From Aurantimonas sp. 22II-16-19i (lineage in GTDB: Bacteria > Pseudomonadota > Alphaproteobacteria > Rhizobiales > Rhizobiaceae), in contig NZ_AQQS01000001.1 of the NCBI RefSeq assembly GCF_002088275.1, forward strand, positions 186,001 to 250,000: a DNA stretch of 64,000 nt. The letters run 5' to 3'. The notes beneath the pieces were generated by a model. The model saw only the letters and a program-made list of their open reading frames with translations. It did no database searches and had not been told where the DNA came from. The position numbers and the translations under genes are program-made. Shown here piece by piece: positions 17,928 through 26,973 of the stretch. The stretch's first letter is position 1, and each line of letters begins with the position of its first letter.

Positions 17928-18623
17928 TCAGTATTGCTCCTCGAGCTGGCAGTTCACGGCGAATTCGGCGACGCTCGCCGTATTGGAAAGGCCGATCAGC
18001 ATGGCGATGATGTCGGCGAGTTCGTCCGGGTCGGTCATCGCCCCGGGTTCCCGATCGGTGATCGCGCGGGCCATGTCGGTGGCGACGAAGCCCGGGCAGA
18101 CGGCGGTGGCGCGGATGCCGCGGTCAAACCCCGCCTGGCGGATGCCGTGGGCGAGAGCCACTGCGGCGAACTTGGTCATGGAGTAGAGGCCGGACTTGTC
18201 GGACTTCACCCGCTTGCCCGACAGCGAGGCGAGGATGATGACCCGGCCGCGGCCGCTGGCGGCCAGCGGTTCGAATGCGGCCTTCGCCAGCCGGCGGGGC
18301 GCCTTGACGTTGACGGCCAGCATCGCGTCGAGGTCTTCGTCCTCCGCCTCGATGACCGATTTCGGGATCATCAGACCGGCATTGGCGACGACCGCGTCGA
18401 TGCGGCCGAAGCGCTCCACGGCCTGCGCCACCCATGCCGCCTCGCCTCCGGCCACCGCGTCATAGGCACAAAGATGCGTTCGTTCGGGATCGACCCCTTG
18501 GAGCATGGCCGGTTGGCGCATCCCGAGGGAGAGGCTCCAGCCGTCCCGCGAGAGGCGCCTGGCGACCGCCTGCCCGATGCCGCGGCTCGCTCCCGAGATC
18601 AACGCTACCGGCCCCTGTCTCAC
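17928..18623 (-). CDS. Short-chain dehydrogenase/reductase
   Basis: A 231-residue classical SDR. It has the NAD(P)-binding SGASRGIG (residues 10-17), NAG near residue 85 and the catalytic YSMTK with a serine upstream in LASLSGKR. The start is GTG at 18623, preceded by GAGGGG inside the end of the marR gene. As part of the operon it probably reduces or oxidises a carbonyl or alcohol intermediate of the imported compound. The specific reaction is unknown. Confidence 0.87.
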   Translation of the reverse strand: MRQGPVALISGASRGIGQAVARRLSRDGWSLSLGMRQPAMLQGVDPERTHLCAYDAVAGGEAAWVAQAVERFGRIDAVVANAGLMIPKSVIEAEDEDLDAMLAVNVKAPRRLAKAAFEPLAASGRGRVIILASLSGKRVKSDKSGLYSMTKFAAVALAHGIRQAGFDRGIRATAVCPGFVATDMARAITDREPGAMTDPDELADIIAMLIGLSNTASVAEFAVNCQLEEQY

Positions 18624-18627
18624 GCCA

Positions 18628-19134
18628 TCATCCCCTCGCCTGCCTGCTCTTGACCACGCGCCAGTAGATGCCGCGCAGAAGATCGATCACCTGAGCGTAT
18701 TCCTCGTCCGACATGTCGTGGAAGAAGTCGCGGGACTGACGGACGATCGCCTTGACCTCGGCCGCCAGTGTCTCGCCCTTGTCGGTCAGGTAGAGGGCCT
18801 GCACCCGGCCGTCCTCGCCGCGGCCGGTCTCGCGGCGGATGAGGCCGTGCCTGTGCATGTCGTCGAGGATCCGCGCCATGGCCGAGCGATCCTTCATCGC
18901 CGCGCTGGCGATGATCGACGGGCGGATGCCGGGATGGCGACCGATAAGGAAGAGCGCGGTGATCTTGCCGGTGCCCCGCGCCACCTCCATCCCGCCGAGG
19001 CGGGCATCGAGGTCGCGGGTGACGGCGAGGTTCAGAGAGCGGATGAAGAAGCTCAGCGTGTCGTCGAGGACGCCGAGATCGACATCTTCGACCCGCGTCA
19101 CCGCCGTCTTCGAACCGCTTTCTCCAGCCGTCAT
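18628..19134 (-). CDS. MarR-family transcriptional regulator
   Basis: A 168-residue winged-helix MarR regulator with the recognition and wing region IIASAAMKDRSAMARILDDM followed by HGLIRRETGRGEDGR and YLTDKGE. The ATG at 19134 has GGAG eight bases upstream; two further possible starts lie at 19152 and 19179. It is the first gene of the SDR/oxidoreductase/ABC operon and is likely its local, ligand-responsive repressor. Confidence 0.88.
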   Translation of the reverse strand: MTAGESGSKTAVTRVEDVDLGVLDDTLSFFIRSLNLAVTRDLDARLGGMEVARGTGKITALFLIGRHPGIRPSIIASAAMKDRSAMARILDDMHRHGLIRRETGRGEDGRVQALYLTDKGETLAAEVKAIVRQSRDFFHDMSDEEYAQVIDLLRGIYWRVVKSRQARG

Positions 19135-19211
19135 GTCGCGGCTCCGAAGCATGGGAGGGAACGTCGATCCCGACTGCATGTCGGCCTCGGCATCAATCGT
19201 CTTCGCGGCTG

Positions 19212-19240
19212 ACTATCGAAAATGTGGTGGACGATGTCAA
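19212..19240 (-). promoter_or_regulatory. Predicted sigma-70-type promoter of the marR operon
   Basis: On the minus strand TTGACA (19240-19235) and GATAGT (19217-19212) are separated by 17 bases, about 78 bases before the marR ATG. An inverted repeat TTCGCAA/TTGCGAA (19266-19272 and 19292-19298) lies just upstream and could be an operator. Confidence 0.5.
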
Positions 19241-19394
19241 TCAATCTTGCCGCGATAAGCGGCGTTTCGCAATTTGCCTATTGATTGTGCGTTGCGAAGC
19301 GACGCCGTGCCGCCGGCGGCTTGTCGCCCCCTGGTTGTGCGGCTCGTTCGGCCGGCATGGAGCAAGTCGCGACGGTCGCCGGAAGCGGCTGCGG

Positions 19395-21026
19395 TCAGGC
19401 CGCGGCCTCCCAGCGCGCCCCCGGAATGGCGGCGACGAGGGTGCGGGTGTAGTCGTGCCGGGGCTCCCGGAAGACCTGCGCCGGCGGGCCCGCCTCGACC
19501 ATGCGGCCGTTCTGCATGACGACGACCTCGTCGCAGATGCGGCTGGCGATGCGCAGGTCGTGGGTGATGAAGATCATCGCGAGCTTCATCTCGTCCTGGA
19601 CCTCGGCGAGGAGATCGAGGATCTGCGCCTGGACGGACACGTCGAGGGCCGACACCGCCTCGTCGGCGATGATCAACTGCGGATCGAACATCAGGGCGCG
19701 TGCGATGCCGACGCGCTGGCGCTGGCCGCCGGAGAACTCGTGAGGATAGCGCTCGAAGGCCGACGGATCGAGCCCGACCCGGGACAGCAGCCGGTGGGCC
19801 CGCGCCTTCGCCTCACGGTAGCTTGTGCCGTGGGCCATCGGCCCCGCCGTCAGGATGCGGCCGACCGTCTGGCGCGGATTGAGCGAGGCGAACGGATCCT
19901 GAAACACCATCTGGATCAGCGGGCGGTGCCGGCGGAATTCGGCCTCCGGCATGCCCGCGACCTCCTGGCCGTTGAAGGTGATCGAGCCGCCGTCGGCGTC
20001 GAGGATCTTCATCAACAGGCGGCCGAGCGTCGACTTGCCCGAGCCGGATTCGCCGACGATGCCGACGGTCTCGCCCTTGCGGACGGTCAGGCTGACGTCG
20101 TCGACCGCCCTGACGACGCGGGGCGGGCGGAGGAAGCCGCCGGGCAGCCGGAAGGTCTTCTTCAGCCCGCTCGCGGCGATGACGACGGGCGCCTCGCTGG
20201 CGGCCAGCGCCTCGGCCTCGCTCATGCGCGGCACCGCGGCGATGAGACGCCGGGTGTAGGCGTGGGCCGGGGTGCCGAGGACCTCCGCCGCCGTGCCCTC
20301 CTCCACCAGCCGGCCCTTCTCCATGACGATCACCCGGTCGGCGATCTCGGCGACGACGCCGAAGTCGTGGGTGATGAACATCACCCCCATGCCCTGCTTG
20401 CGCTGGATGGTGCGGATGAGGTCGAGGATCTGCGCCTGGGTGGTCACGTCGAGGGCGGTGGTCGGCTCGTCGGCGATCAGCACCGCCGGCTCGAGCGCCA
20501 GCGCCATGGCGATCATCACCCGCTGGCGCTGGCCGCCCGAGAGCCGGAACGGATACTGCGTGCGGATGATCTCGGGATCGGGAAGCCCGACCTCGGTAAG
20601 GAGCTCGATGACGCGGGCCTGCGGATCGATGGTCCCGGCGAGCTTGTGCGCCTCGATCACCTCGGCGATCTGGTCGCCGATCCTCATCAAGGGGTTCAGC
20701 GCCGACAAGGGATCCTGGAAGACGATCGAGACGATCCGCCCCCGCAGGTCCCGCAGCTTTGCCGCGGGTGCCGCCAGAAGGTCCATGCCGCGCAGCATGA
20801 TCCTGCCGCCGGTGACCGTCAGCGCGTCCGGCAGGAGACCCATGATGGCGTTGGCGGTGACCGACTTGCCCGAACCGGATTCGCCCACGATGCACAAGAT
20901 CTCGCCAGCGGCGAGGTCGAAGGACACGTCCTCGACGGCAAAGCCCCGGTCCATGCCCGCCGGCAGAGAGACGGTCAGCTTTTCGACCTGGAGCAGCGGT
21001 TCGAGGGTGGTTCTGGCTTCGGACAT
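19395..21026 (-). CDS. Double ATPase of a peptide/opine ABC transporter (DppD-DppF fusion)
   Basis: A 543-residue protein with two complete ABC ATPase domains in one chain. Each has a Walker A GESGSGKS (first at residues 48-55, second near 335), a signature (LSGGQRQR and FSGGQRQR) and a Walker B (VLIADEPTTALD and LIIADEAVSALD). Each also ends in the oligopeptide-type C-terminal extension. It would energise the DppB/DppC permeases encoded downstream. The ATG at 21026 has GGAGAG at ideal spacing. It stands 260 bases upstream of marR, outside the tight operon, so it may have its own promoter. Confidence 0.93.
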   Translation of the reverse strand: MSEARTTLEPLLQVEKLTVSLPAGMDRGFAVEDVSFDLAAGEILCIVGESGSGKSVTANAIMGLLPDALTVTGGRIMLRGMDLLAAPAAKLRDLRGRIVSIVFQDPLSALNPLMRIGDQIAEVIEAHKLAGTIDPQARVIELLTEVGLPDPEIIRTQYPFRLSGGQRQRVMIAMALALEPAVLIADEPTTALDVTTQAQILDLIRTIQRKQGMGVMFITHDFGVVAEIADRVIVMEKGRLVEEGTAAEVLGTPAHAYTRRLIAAVPRMSEAEALAASEAPVVIAASGLKKTFRLPGGFLRPPRVVRAVDDVSLTVRKGETVGIVGESGSGKSTLGRLLMKILDADGGSITFNGQEVAGMPEAEFRRHRPLIQMVFQDPFASLNPRQTVGRILTAGPMAHGTSYREAKARAHRLLSRVGLDPSAFERYPHEFSGGQRQRVGIARALMFDPQLIIADEAVSALDVSVQAQILDLLAEVQDEMKLAMIFITHDLRIASRICDEVVVMQNGRMVEAGPPAQVFREPRHDYTRTLVAAIPGARWEAAA

Positions 21027-21226
21027 CGCGCTCTCCAATCTCTCGCTTCCGGCGGATTGTTGCCGGTCGAGGACGAAAACGCAATTTCCGTACCAGCCGG
21101 GCACGGATCGAGGCGCAGCGGCGCCTCCCGGGGCGCCCGATCACCGTCTCGCGCAGCATGGGCAACCTGCCGTCGATCGCGGCGATCAGGCGGCCAGCCG
21201 CACCCGCGCCGGACCGTGAAGCGCCG

Positions 21227-22411
21227 TCAGGCGCGGGCCACGATCCGCCGCAGCGTGTGGCGGGCGATCACCTGCTCCTCGTCGGTCGGCACGACCAGCA
21301 CCCTCACCCGGCTGTTCCCGGCGCTGACGCACGCCTCGCCGCGGGCGTTCGCATCCCCGTCGATCTCGACCCCCAGCCAGGCGAGCCGGGCGCAGATCGC
21401 CGCCCGCATCAGCGGCGAGTGTTCGCCGATGCCGCCGGTGAAGACGAGTGCGTCGAGGCCTTCCAGGCTGTTCGCCATCGCCGCCGTCTCGCGGGAGGCG
21501 CGGAAGGCGAAGAGATCGAGGGCCTCCTTCGCACGTGGATCCCCGCTCTGCGACAGCGTGCGCACGTCGCCGGAAATGCCGGAGACGCCGAGGAGCCCCG
21601 AGCGATGGTAGAGGAGATCCTCGAGTTCCCCCGCATCGAGGCCATGGACGCTCTGGAGATAGAGGAGGACGCCCGGATCGATCGCACCCGAGCGCGTGCC
21701 CATCACCAGCCCGTCCAGCGCCGAAAAGCCCATCGTCGTGTCGACGCTCCGGCCGTCCCGCATGGCGCAGAGGCTGGCCCCGTTGCCGAGATGGGCGACG
21801 ACCACCCGCGAGCTGCAAAGCTCCGGTGCAACCTCCGCCAGCCGGCCGGCGACGAACTCGTAGGACAACCCGTGGAAGCCGTATTTTCGCACGCCCTCCG
21901 CTTCGAAACGGCGCGGAATGGCGTAGCGGCTGACCGGCGGCTCCAGATGGTGGTGGAAGGCGGTGTCGAAGCAGGCCACCTGGAGAAGCTCCGGCCGCAT
22001 CGCCCGCATCTCGTGGACCGGCTCCAGCCCGCGCGGCTGGTGCAGCGGCGCCAGCGGCGTCAACCCTTCGAGGGCGGACAGGACGGCGTCGTCGATCACC
22101 GCCGGCTCGCTGAACACCATGCCGCCATGGACGATCCGGTGCCCGACGGCGACGAGCTCGCGGCCGCCGAGCCGCTCCTCGACCGCCTCGAACAGCGCGG
22201 CGAAGAGCTGTTCCAGGCGACGCTCGCCGGACGCGCCCGGATCGATGCGGAGCGGCTCGTCCCGGTCCGATAGGGAGAGCGCCGGCGCCTCCCCGGTATC
22301 GTCGACAGATCCCTTGGCGACGCGCCTGAGATCACCCGCGCCGGCCGCCTCGTAGAGGGCGAACTTGATGCTCGACGAACCGGCATTCAGCGCCAGGACG
22401 GCCTTCGTCAC
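21227..22411 (-). CDS. ackA: Acetate kinase
   Basis: A 394-residue acetate kinase, converting acetyl phosphate and ADP to acetate and ATP. It carries the first family signature LALNAGSSSIKFALY at the N-terminus, VGHRIVHGG, and the second signature HGLSYEFVA with VVVAHLGNGASLCA after it. FTGGIGEHSP is near the C-terminus. The start is GTG at 22411, six bases after GGAGGAG. It lies 29 bases downstream of phosphoketolase, so the acetyl phosphate made there is the likely substrate. Confidence 0.96.
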   Translation of the reverse strand: MTKAVLALNAGSSSIKFALYEAAGAGDLRRVAKGSVDDTGEAPALSLSDRDEPLRIDPGASGERRLEQLFAALFEAVEERLGGRELVAVGHRIVHGGMVFSEPAVIDDAVLSALEGLTPLAPLHQPRGLEPVHEMRAMRPELLQVACFDTAFHHHLEPPVSRYAIPRRFEAEGVRKYGFHGLSYEFVAGRLAEVAPELCSSRVVVAHLGNGASLCAMRDGRSVDTTMGFSALDGLVMGTRSGAIDPGVLLYLQSVHGLDAGELEDLLYHRSGLLGVSGISGDVRTLSQSGDPRAKEALDLFAFRASRETAAMANSLEGLDALVFTGGIGEHSPLMRAAICARLAWLGVEIDGDANARGEACVSAGNSRVRVLVVPTDEEQVIARHTLRRIVARA

Positions 22412-22440
22412 GATCGCTCCTCCGGGCCCGGCACGCGGCC

Positions 22441-24855
22441 TCAGTCGCCTGTCCGCGATGCGGAGCCGTAGGGCCAGCTCCAGTCGCGGATGTCGGGAAG
22501 ATCCTCGCCATGCTCGCGGATGTAGGTGCGGTGCTCGTCGAGGCGCTCGTTGAGCCGCGCCACCGCCGCCCGGCCGGCCTCGCCGAGGTCCGGCAGCCGG
22601 TGGATCGCCTCCAGTGCCAGGTGGAACCGGTCGAGCTCGTTCATCACCACCATGTCGAAGGGCGTCGTCGTCGTGCCTTCTTCCTGGTAGCCGCGCACAT
22701 GGATGTTGCGGTGGTTGGTCCGCTTGTAGGTCATGCGGTGGATCAGCATCGGATAGCCGTGATAGGCGAACACCACCGGCTTGTCGGTCGTGAACAGGGC
22801 GTCGAACCGCGCGTCTTCGAGGCCGTGCGGATGGTGTTCCGGCGCCTGCAGGGCCATCAGGTCGACGACGTTGACGAGCCGCGTCTTCACCTCTGGCAGG
22901 AGATCGCGCAAGAGCCCCGCCGCCGCGATGGCTTCCAGCGTCGGCACGTCGCCGGCACAGGCGAGAACCACGTCCGGCTCCTCGCCGGGCGCCGCCGTTC
23001 CCGCCCAGTCGAAGGTTCCGGCGCCGGCGGCGCAGTGCGCCTTCGCCTCCTCGATGGTCAGCCATTGCGGCGCCGGCTGCTTGCCCGCGACGATGACGTT
23101 GACGCGGTCGTAGGTGGCGAGGCAATGGTCGGCCACCCAGAGCAGGGAGTTGGCGTCGGGCGGGAAATAGATGCGCACCACGTCCGCCCGCTTGTTGGCG
23201 ACATGGTCGACGAAGCCCGGATCCTGATGGCTGAAGCCGTTGTGGTCCTGCCGCCAGACATGGGACGTCAGGAGGTAGTTCAGCGACGCGATCGGCGCCC
23301 GCCACTCCAGCTGCCGCGTCACCTTCAGCCACTTGGCATGCTGGTTGAACATCGAATCGACGATGTGGATGAAGGCCTCGTAGCAGGAGAAGAAGCCGTG
23401 CCGGCCGGTGAGGAGGTAGCCCTCCAGCCAGCCCTGGCAGAGGTGCTCGCTGAGCACCTCCATCACCCGGCCATCCTGCGACAGCGACACGTCGTAGGGC
23501 TCGATCGCGTCCATCCACACCCGGTCGGTCGTGCCGAACACCGGGTCGAGCCGGTTCGAGGCCGTCTCGTCGGGACCGACGATGCGGAAGTTGCGGGCTT
23601 CGGCGTTGAGCTTGAAGACGTCCTCCAGATAGTGGCCGAGGGCCCGCGTCGCCTCGGCGATGGTCTTGCCGGGCTCGGGCACGTCGACGCCGTGGCCGTC
23701 GATCGCCGGCAGCTTCAGCTCCTGGCGCAGCAGCCCGCCATTGGCCTGCGGATTGGCGCCCATGCGCAGCTCACCTTCCGGTGCGAGGGCTGCCAGTTCC
23801 GGCCGCAGCCGCCCGGTCTCGTCGAAGAGATCCTCCGGCCGGTAGCTGCGCATCCACGCTTCCAGGATGGCGCGATGGGCCTCGTCGCCACGGGCGTTGG
23901 AGACCGGCACCTGATGGGCGCGCCAGAAGCCTTCGACCTTCTTGCCGTCGACCTCCTTCGGGCCGGTCCAGCCCTTGGGGCTGCGCAGCACGATCATCGG
24001 CCAGCGCGGCCGCGCCGTCGCCCGGCCGGAGCGGTGCTCGGCCTGGATCGCCGAGATCTTGTCAAAGGCTTCGTCGAGAGCCGCGGCCATCTGGCGGTGC
24101 ATCGGCCCGGGATCCTCGCCCTCGACCATGATCGGCTCGTAGCCGTAGCCGACGAAGAGGCTCTTCAGCTCCTCGTCGCTGATCCTTGCGAGCACCGTCG
24201 GATTGGCAATTTTGTAGCCGTTGAGATGCAGGATCGGCAGCACTGCGCCGTCGCGGGCGGGATTGAGGAATTTGTTGGAATGCCACGACGCGGCCAGCGC
24301 GCCGGTCTCCGCCTCGCCGTCGCCGACGACGCAGGCGACGACGAGGTCCGGATTGTCGAAGGCCGCCCCGAAGGCATGGACGAGGGCATAGCCGAGTTCG
24401 CCGCCCTCGTGGATCGAGCCCGGCGTCTCGGGCGCCGCGTGGCTCGGAATGCCGCCGGGAAAGGAGAACTGCCGGAACAGCTTCCGCATGCCCTCGGCGT
24501 CCTCGGAGATGTCCGGATAGGTCTCGCTGTAGGTGCCCTCGAGATAGGTGTTGGCCACCATTCCCGGCCCGCCATGGCCCGGCCCGCAGACATAGAGCAC
24601 CGAGGCGTCGCGCGCCTTGATCACCCGGTTGAGATGGGCATAGACGAAGTTGAGCCCCGGCGTCGTTCCCCAGTGGCCGAGGAGCCGCGGCTTGACGTGC
24701 TCTGCCTGCAGCGGCTCGCGCAGGAGCGGGTTGTCCAGGAGATAGATCTGCCCGACCGAGAGGTAATTGGCGGCCCGCCAGTAGCGGTCGATCAGTGCCA
24801 GCTCGTCCGTCGACGGGGCCGGTCGCGATGGTTTGGTTGGGCTCGTCACGTTCAT
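22441..24855 (-). CDS. xfp: Phosphoketolase (xylulose 5-phosphate/fructose 6-phosphate)
   Basis: An 804-residue thiamine-diphosphate phosphoketolase. It splits xylulose 5-phosphate (and usually fructose 6-phosphate) with phosphate to acetyl phosphate plus glyceraldehyde 3-phosphate or erythrose 4-phosphate. Visible motifs are [10 protein letters not shown] (59-67), GPGHGGPG (91-98) and the ThDP-binding GDGEAETG (178-185). The C-terminal part has [16 protein letters not shown]. The length is normal. Acetate kinase follows. An FNR/FixK-like box lies 158 bases upstream, suggesting induction under low oxygen. Confidence 0.97.
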   Translation of the reverse strand: MNVTSPTKPSRPAPSTDELALIDRYWRAANYLSVGQIYLLDNPLLREPLQAEHVKPRLLGHWGTTPGLNFVYAHLNRVIKARDASVLYVCGPGHGGPGMVANTYLEGTYSETYPDISEDAEGMRKLFRQFSFPGGIPSHAAPETPGSIHEGGELGYALVHAFGAAFDNPDLVVACVVGDGEAETGALAASWHSNKFLNPARDGAVLPILHLNGYKIANPTVLARISDEELKSLFVGYGYEPIMVEGEDPGPMHRQMAAALDEAFDKISAIQAEHRSGRATARPRWPMIVLRSPKGWTGPKEVDGKKVEGFWRAHQVPVSNARGDEAHRAILEAWMRSYRPEDLFDETGRLRPELAALAPEGELRMGANPQANGGLLRQELKLPAIDGHGVDVPEPGKTIAEATRALGHYLEDVFKLNAEARNFRIVGPDETASNRLDPVFGTTDRVWMDAIEPYDVSLSQDGRVMEVLSEHLCQGWLEGYLLTGRHGFFSCYEAFIHIVDSMFNQHAKWLKVTRQLEWRAPIASLNYLLTSHVWRQDHNGFSHQDPGFVDHVANKRADVVRIYFPPDANSLLWVADHCLATYDRVNVIVAGKQPAPQWLTIEEAKAHCAAGAGTFDWAGTAAPGEEPDVVLACAGDVPTLEAIAAAGLLRDLLPEVKTRLVNVVDLMALQAPEHHPHGLEDARFDALFTTDKPVVFAYHGYPMLIHRMTYKRTNHRNIHVRGYQEEGTTTTPFDMVVMNELDRFHLALEAIHRLPDLGEAGRAAVARLNERLDEHRTYIREHGEDLPDIRDWSWPYGSASRTGD

Positions 24856-25185
24856 GATCGGCGGCTCCTTGGCGCTGGCCGTTTCGACTGCCGGTTCCAG
24901 TCGGAACCTGTGGCAGGGCGGTCAAGCTTCACCCGCCAGGCCGAAAGAAATCCGGTCGGGGCCAAGCAAGCCGCTCTCGCAGCCCTTGTCTCAGGGCGTC
25001 GCGGCCGGCGCATTGACCCGGATCAAGGCCCAAGGTTCGCCGGCCGGCGGACTCCATGAGGCCGCGCGGATCGGCGCGGGGAAACGAGCGCTGCGGCGAT
25101 CCTTCGCCCGCGCCCGCAGAATGCGGGATGGAGGTTTGGAGGTTCGGCGCCGGGCCCAGCCGCTTCGACCCGCGAGCATCCCTTC
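24856..25185. other. Gene-free 330-base region upstream of xfp
   Basis: No credible gene on either strand. It carries the FNR/FixK-like box at 25013-25026 and must contain the xfp leader if xfp has its own promoter. No terminator with a T-run was seen after the upstream kinase gene. Confidence 0.7.
25013..25026 (-). promoter_or_regulatory. FNR/FixK-type box upstream of phosphoketolase
   Basis: TTGACCCGGATCAA matches the FNR/FixK/Anr palindrome TTGAT-N4-ATCAA at nine of ten half-site positions. It lies 158 bases before the xfp ATG. In Alphaproteobacteria such boxes mediate oxygen-responsive activation. The distance is long for direct contact with the start codon but suits a promoter with an untranslated leader of 100 bases or so. 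Confidence 0.75.
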
Positions 25186-26718
25186 TCACCGCGAAGCGGC
25201 GACGATCTCCCGCGCGCGTCGCGCCACCGTCTCCGGCGGGCCGGAGCCGTCGACCGCCGTCCAGCCGATCGCACCGTGGTCCCGCTCCAGCTGGCGCTCG
25301 ACCACGTCGGGCGTCGCGTCGGAGGGATCGCCCGTCCGGGCGGCGACGCGGCGGATGAGTTCGGCGGCGGGAACGTCGAGCCACAGGCCGAGGAACCCCG
25401 TATCGGCCTGCCCTGCCACGGCCTCGATGTGCGCCCGCTCGCCCTCGCGCTCGAAGGTGGCGTCGGCGACGACGCCGTGCCCGAGGGCGAGGACGGCGCC
25501 GCTCGCCTCGGCGAGACTGCGATAGACCGCCTGCGTCACCTTCGGCCGGTAGGCGTCCGCGGGAAGCCGCGTCTCCGGCGACACCCCGAAGGACCGCTTG
25601 CGGATCCGGTCGCTGGAGATCGTCCGGGCGCCGGGTGGCGGGCCGACACGGGCGGCGATGGCTTTGGCCACTGTCGACTTGCCGGAGCCGGACAGCCCGC
25701 CGACGGCGACGAGGCGCGGCTCGGCGGGGTGCAGGAGATCGAGGGCGAGGTCGAAATATCGCCGTGCCGACGCGCGCTGCTCGTCCGCCTCCGGGCCGCC
25801 GCCGCTCGCGGCGGTGGCGCCGACATGCGCCCGCACCGCCGCCCTCACGGCCATGAAGAAGGGCAGCACCGGCAGCCCCGCCTCGTCGCCGGTGACATCC
25901 AGATAGCGGTTCATCGCCAGATTGGCGAAGTCCTCGAGCCCGCGATGCCAGAGATCCATCAAAAGGAAGGCGAGATCGTAGAGGACATCCGTCGTGCCCA
26001 GTTCCTCGCTGAATTCGAGGCAGTCGAACGGCACCGGTTCGCCGTCGACGACGCAGATGTTGCGAAGGTGGAGATCGCCGTGGCCTCGCCGCACAAAACC
26101 GGCCTCGGCCCGGCGGTCGAGCAGCGGCGCGAGGCGCGCGAGTTCTTCGCGAAACCGCCCGTTGAACTCCTCCACCGCATCCCGCTCGAACACCGCCGTC
26201 GTCGCCAGCGCGGCCTCGTTGACGTCGAGCACGCCCGCCATCCGCGCCGCGCCGCCGGACGTCTCGGCCGCCGGAAGGTCCCGGTGGAAAGCCGCGATGA
26301 CGGCACCGAGCCGCTCGACGAGCGACGCCGTCAGCTCTCCCGCCTCCGCCTGCCGGTCGAGAAGCGAATCCTCGTCGAAGCGGCGCATCGCAACGACGGC
26401 GTCGACGAGGTCGCCGGGCCCGTCGATCGCGAGGGTGCCGTCATCCTGCCGGGTGATGCGATGGACACCGCGATAGAGCATGGGCGCCGTGCGGCGGTTC
26501 AGCTCCACTTCGCGCTCGCAGACCACGAGGCGCGTCTCGGCGCGGGAGAAGTCCACATAGGGAAGCGTGACCGGCCGTTTCAGCTTCAACGCCGTCTCGC
26601 CGCCGAGAAGGAGGAGCGAGATGTGCGTGCGGACCGTCTCGATCGCCTGCGGATCGATCCCGCCGAAGCATTCGGTCTTGAGGAGACGGACGACCGCCTC
26701 GTCCGGCATGTCGGTCAT
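25186..26718 (-). CDS. Two-domain protein: aminoglycoside phosphotransferase-like domain plus P-loop kinase
   Basis: A 510-residue protein. The first 300 residues form an APH-like kinase domain with the catalytic-loop motif HGDLHLRN (213-220) and FDCLEFSEEL after it. The last 180 residues form a zeta-toxin/gluconokinase-like P-loop kinase with Walker A GLSGSGKS (341-348). Such fusions are widespread and biochemically uncharacterised, and the name does not imply drug resistance. The ATG at 26718 has GAGGGAG upstream. Located upstream of xfp-ackA on the same strand, possibly part of the same low-oxygen programme. Confidence 0.82.
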   Translation of the reverse strand: MTDMPDEAVVRLLKTECFGGIDPQAIETVRTHISLLLLGGETALKLKRPVTLPYVDFSRAETRLVVCEREVELNRRTAPMLYRGVHRITRQDDGTLAIDGPGDLVDAVVAMRRFDEDSLLDRQAEAGELTASLVERLGAVIAAFHRDLPAAETSGGAARMAGVLDVNEAALATTAVFERDAVEEFNGRFREELARLAPLLDRRAEAGFVRRGHGDLHLRNICVVDGEPVPFDCLEFSEELGTTDVLYDLAFLLMDLWHRGLEDFANLAMNRYLDVTGDEAGLPVLPFFMAVRAAVRAHVGATAASGGGPEADEQRASARRYFDLALDLLHPAEPRLVAVGGLSGSGKSTVAKAIAARVGPPPGARTISSDRIRKRSFGVSPETRLPADAYRPKVTQAVYRSLAEASGAVLALGHGVVADATFEREGERAHIEAVAGQADTGFLGLWLDVPAAELIRRVAARTGDPSDATPDVVERQLERDHGAIGWTAVDGSGPPETVARRAREIVAASR

Positions 26719-26973
26719 GGTGCGGCTCCCTCGAAACGGCGACGCGAACGTCATGCTGCGCCATGGGAGCGGCGGCGCCGGGATAATCAAGGCCGGGCGC
26801 GTCGATTTCCACGAGAGGCGCGCCGGACGCGCCCGCTGCAATCGTCCGCCGGCCCGCGCGATCGGCCTCCGCCGGCAGCGAGCCCCTGACGGACAGCCGG
26901 CGGCCACTCGCCGGAACCACTCACCCGGCCCGGCAGATGCCCACGAATGCCGGGGCCCGCAGCGCCGGCCGGA

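Noticed and set aside
19224-21611. A 795-codon plus-strand frame opposite the double ATPase
   Set aside because: Antisense shadow of a gene with two full sets of ABC motifs; composition is unlike a folded protein.
22510-25059. An 849-codon plus-strand frame opposite phosphoketolase
   Set aside because: Antisense shadow of xfp with low-complexity composition and no recognisable motif or ribosome-binding site.
25186-26718. Drug-resistance gene reading of the APH-like domain
   Set aside because: The fusion to a P-loop kinase and the metabolic neighbours do not support an aminoglycoside-resistance role.
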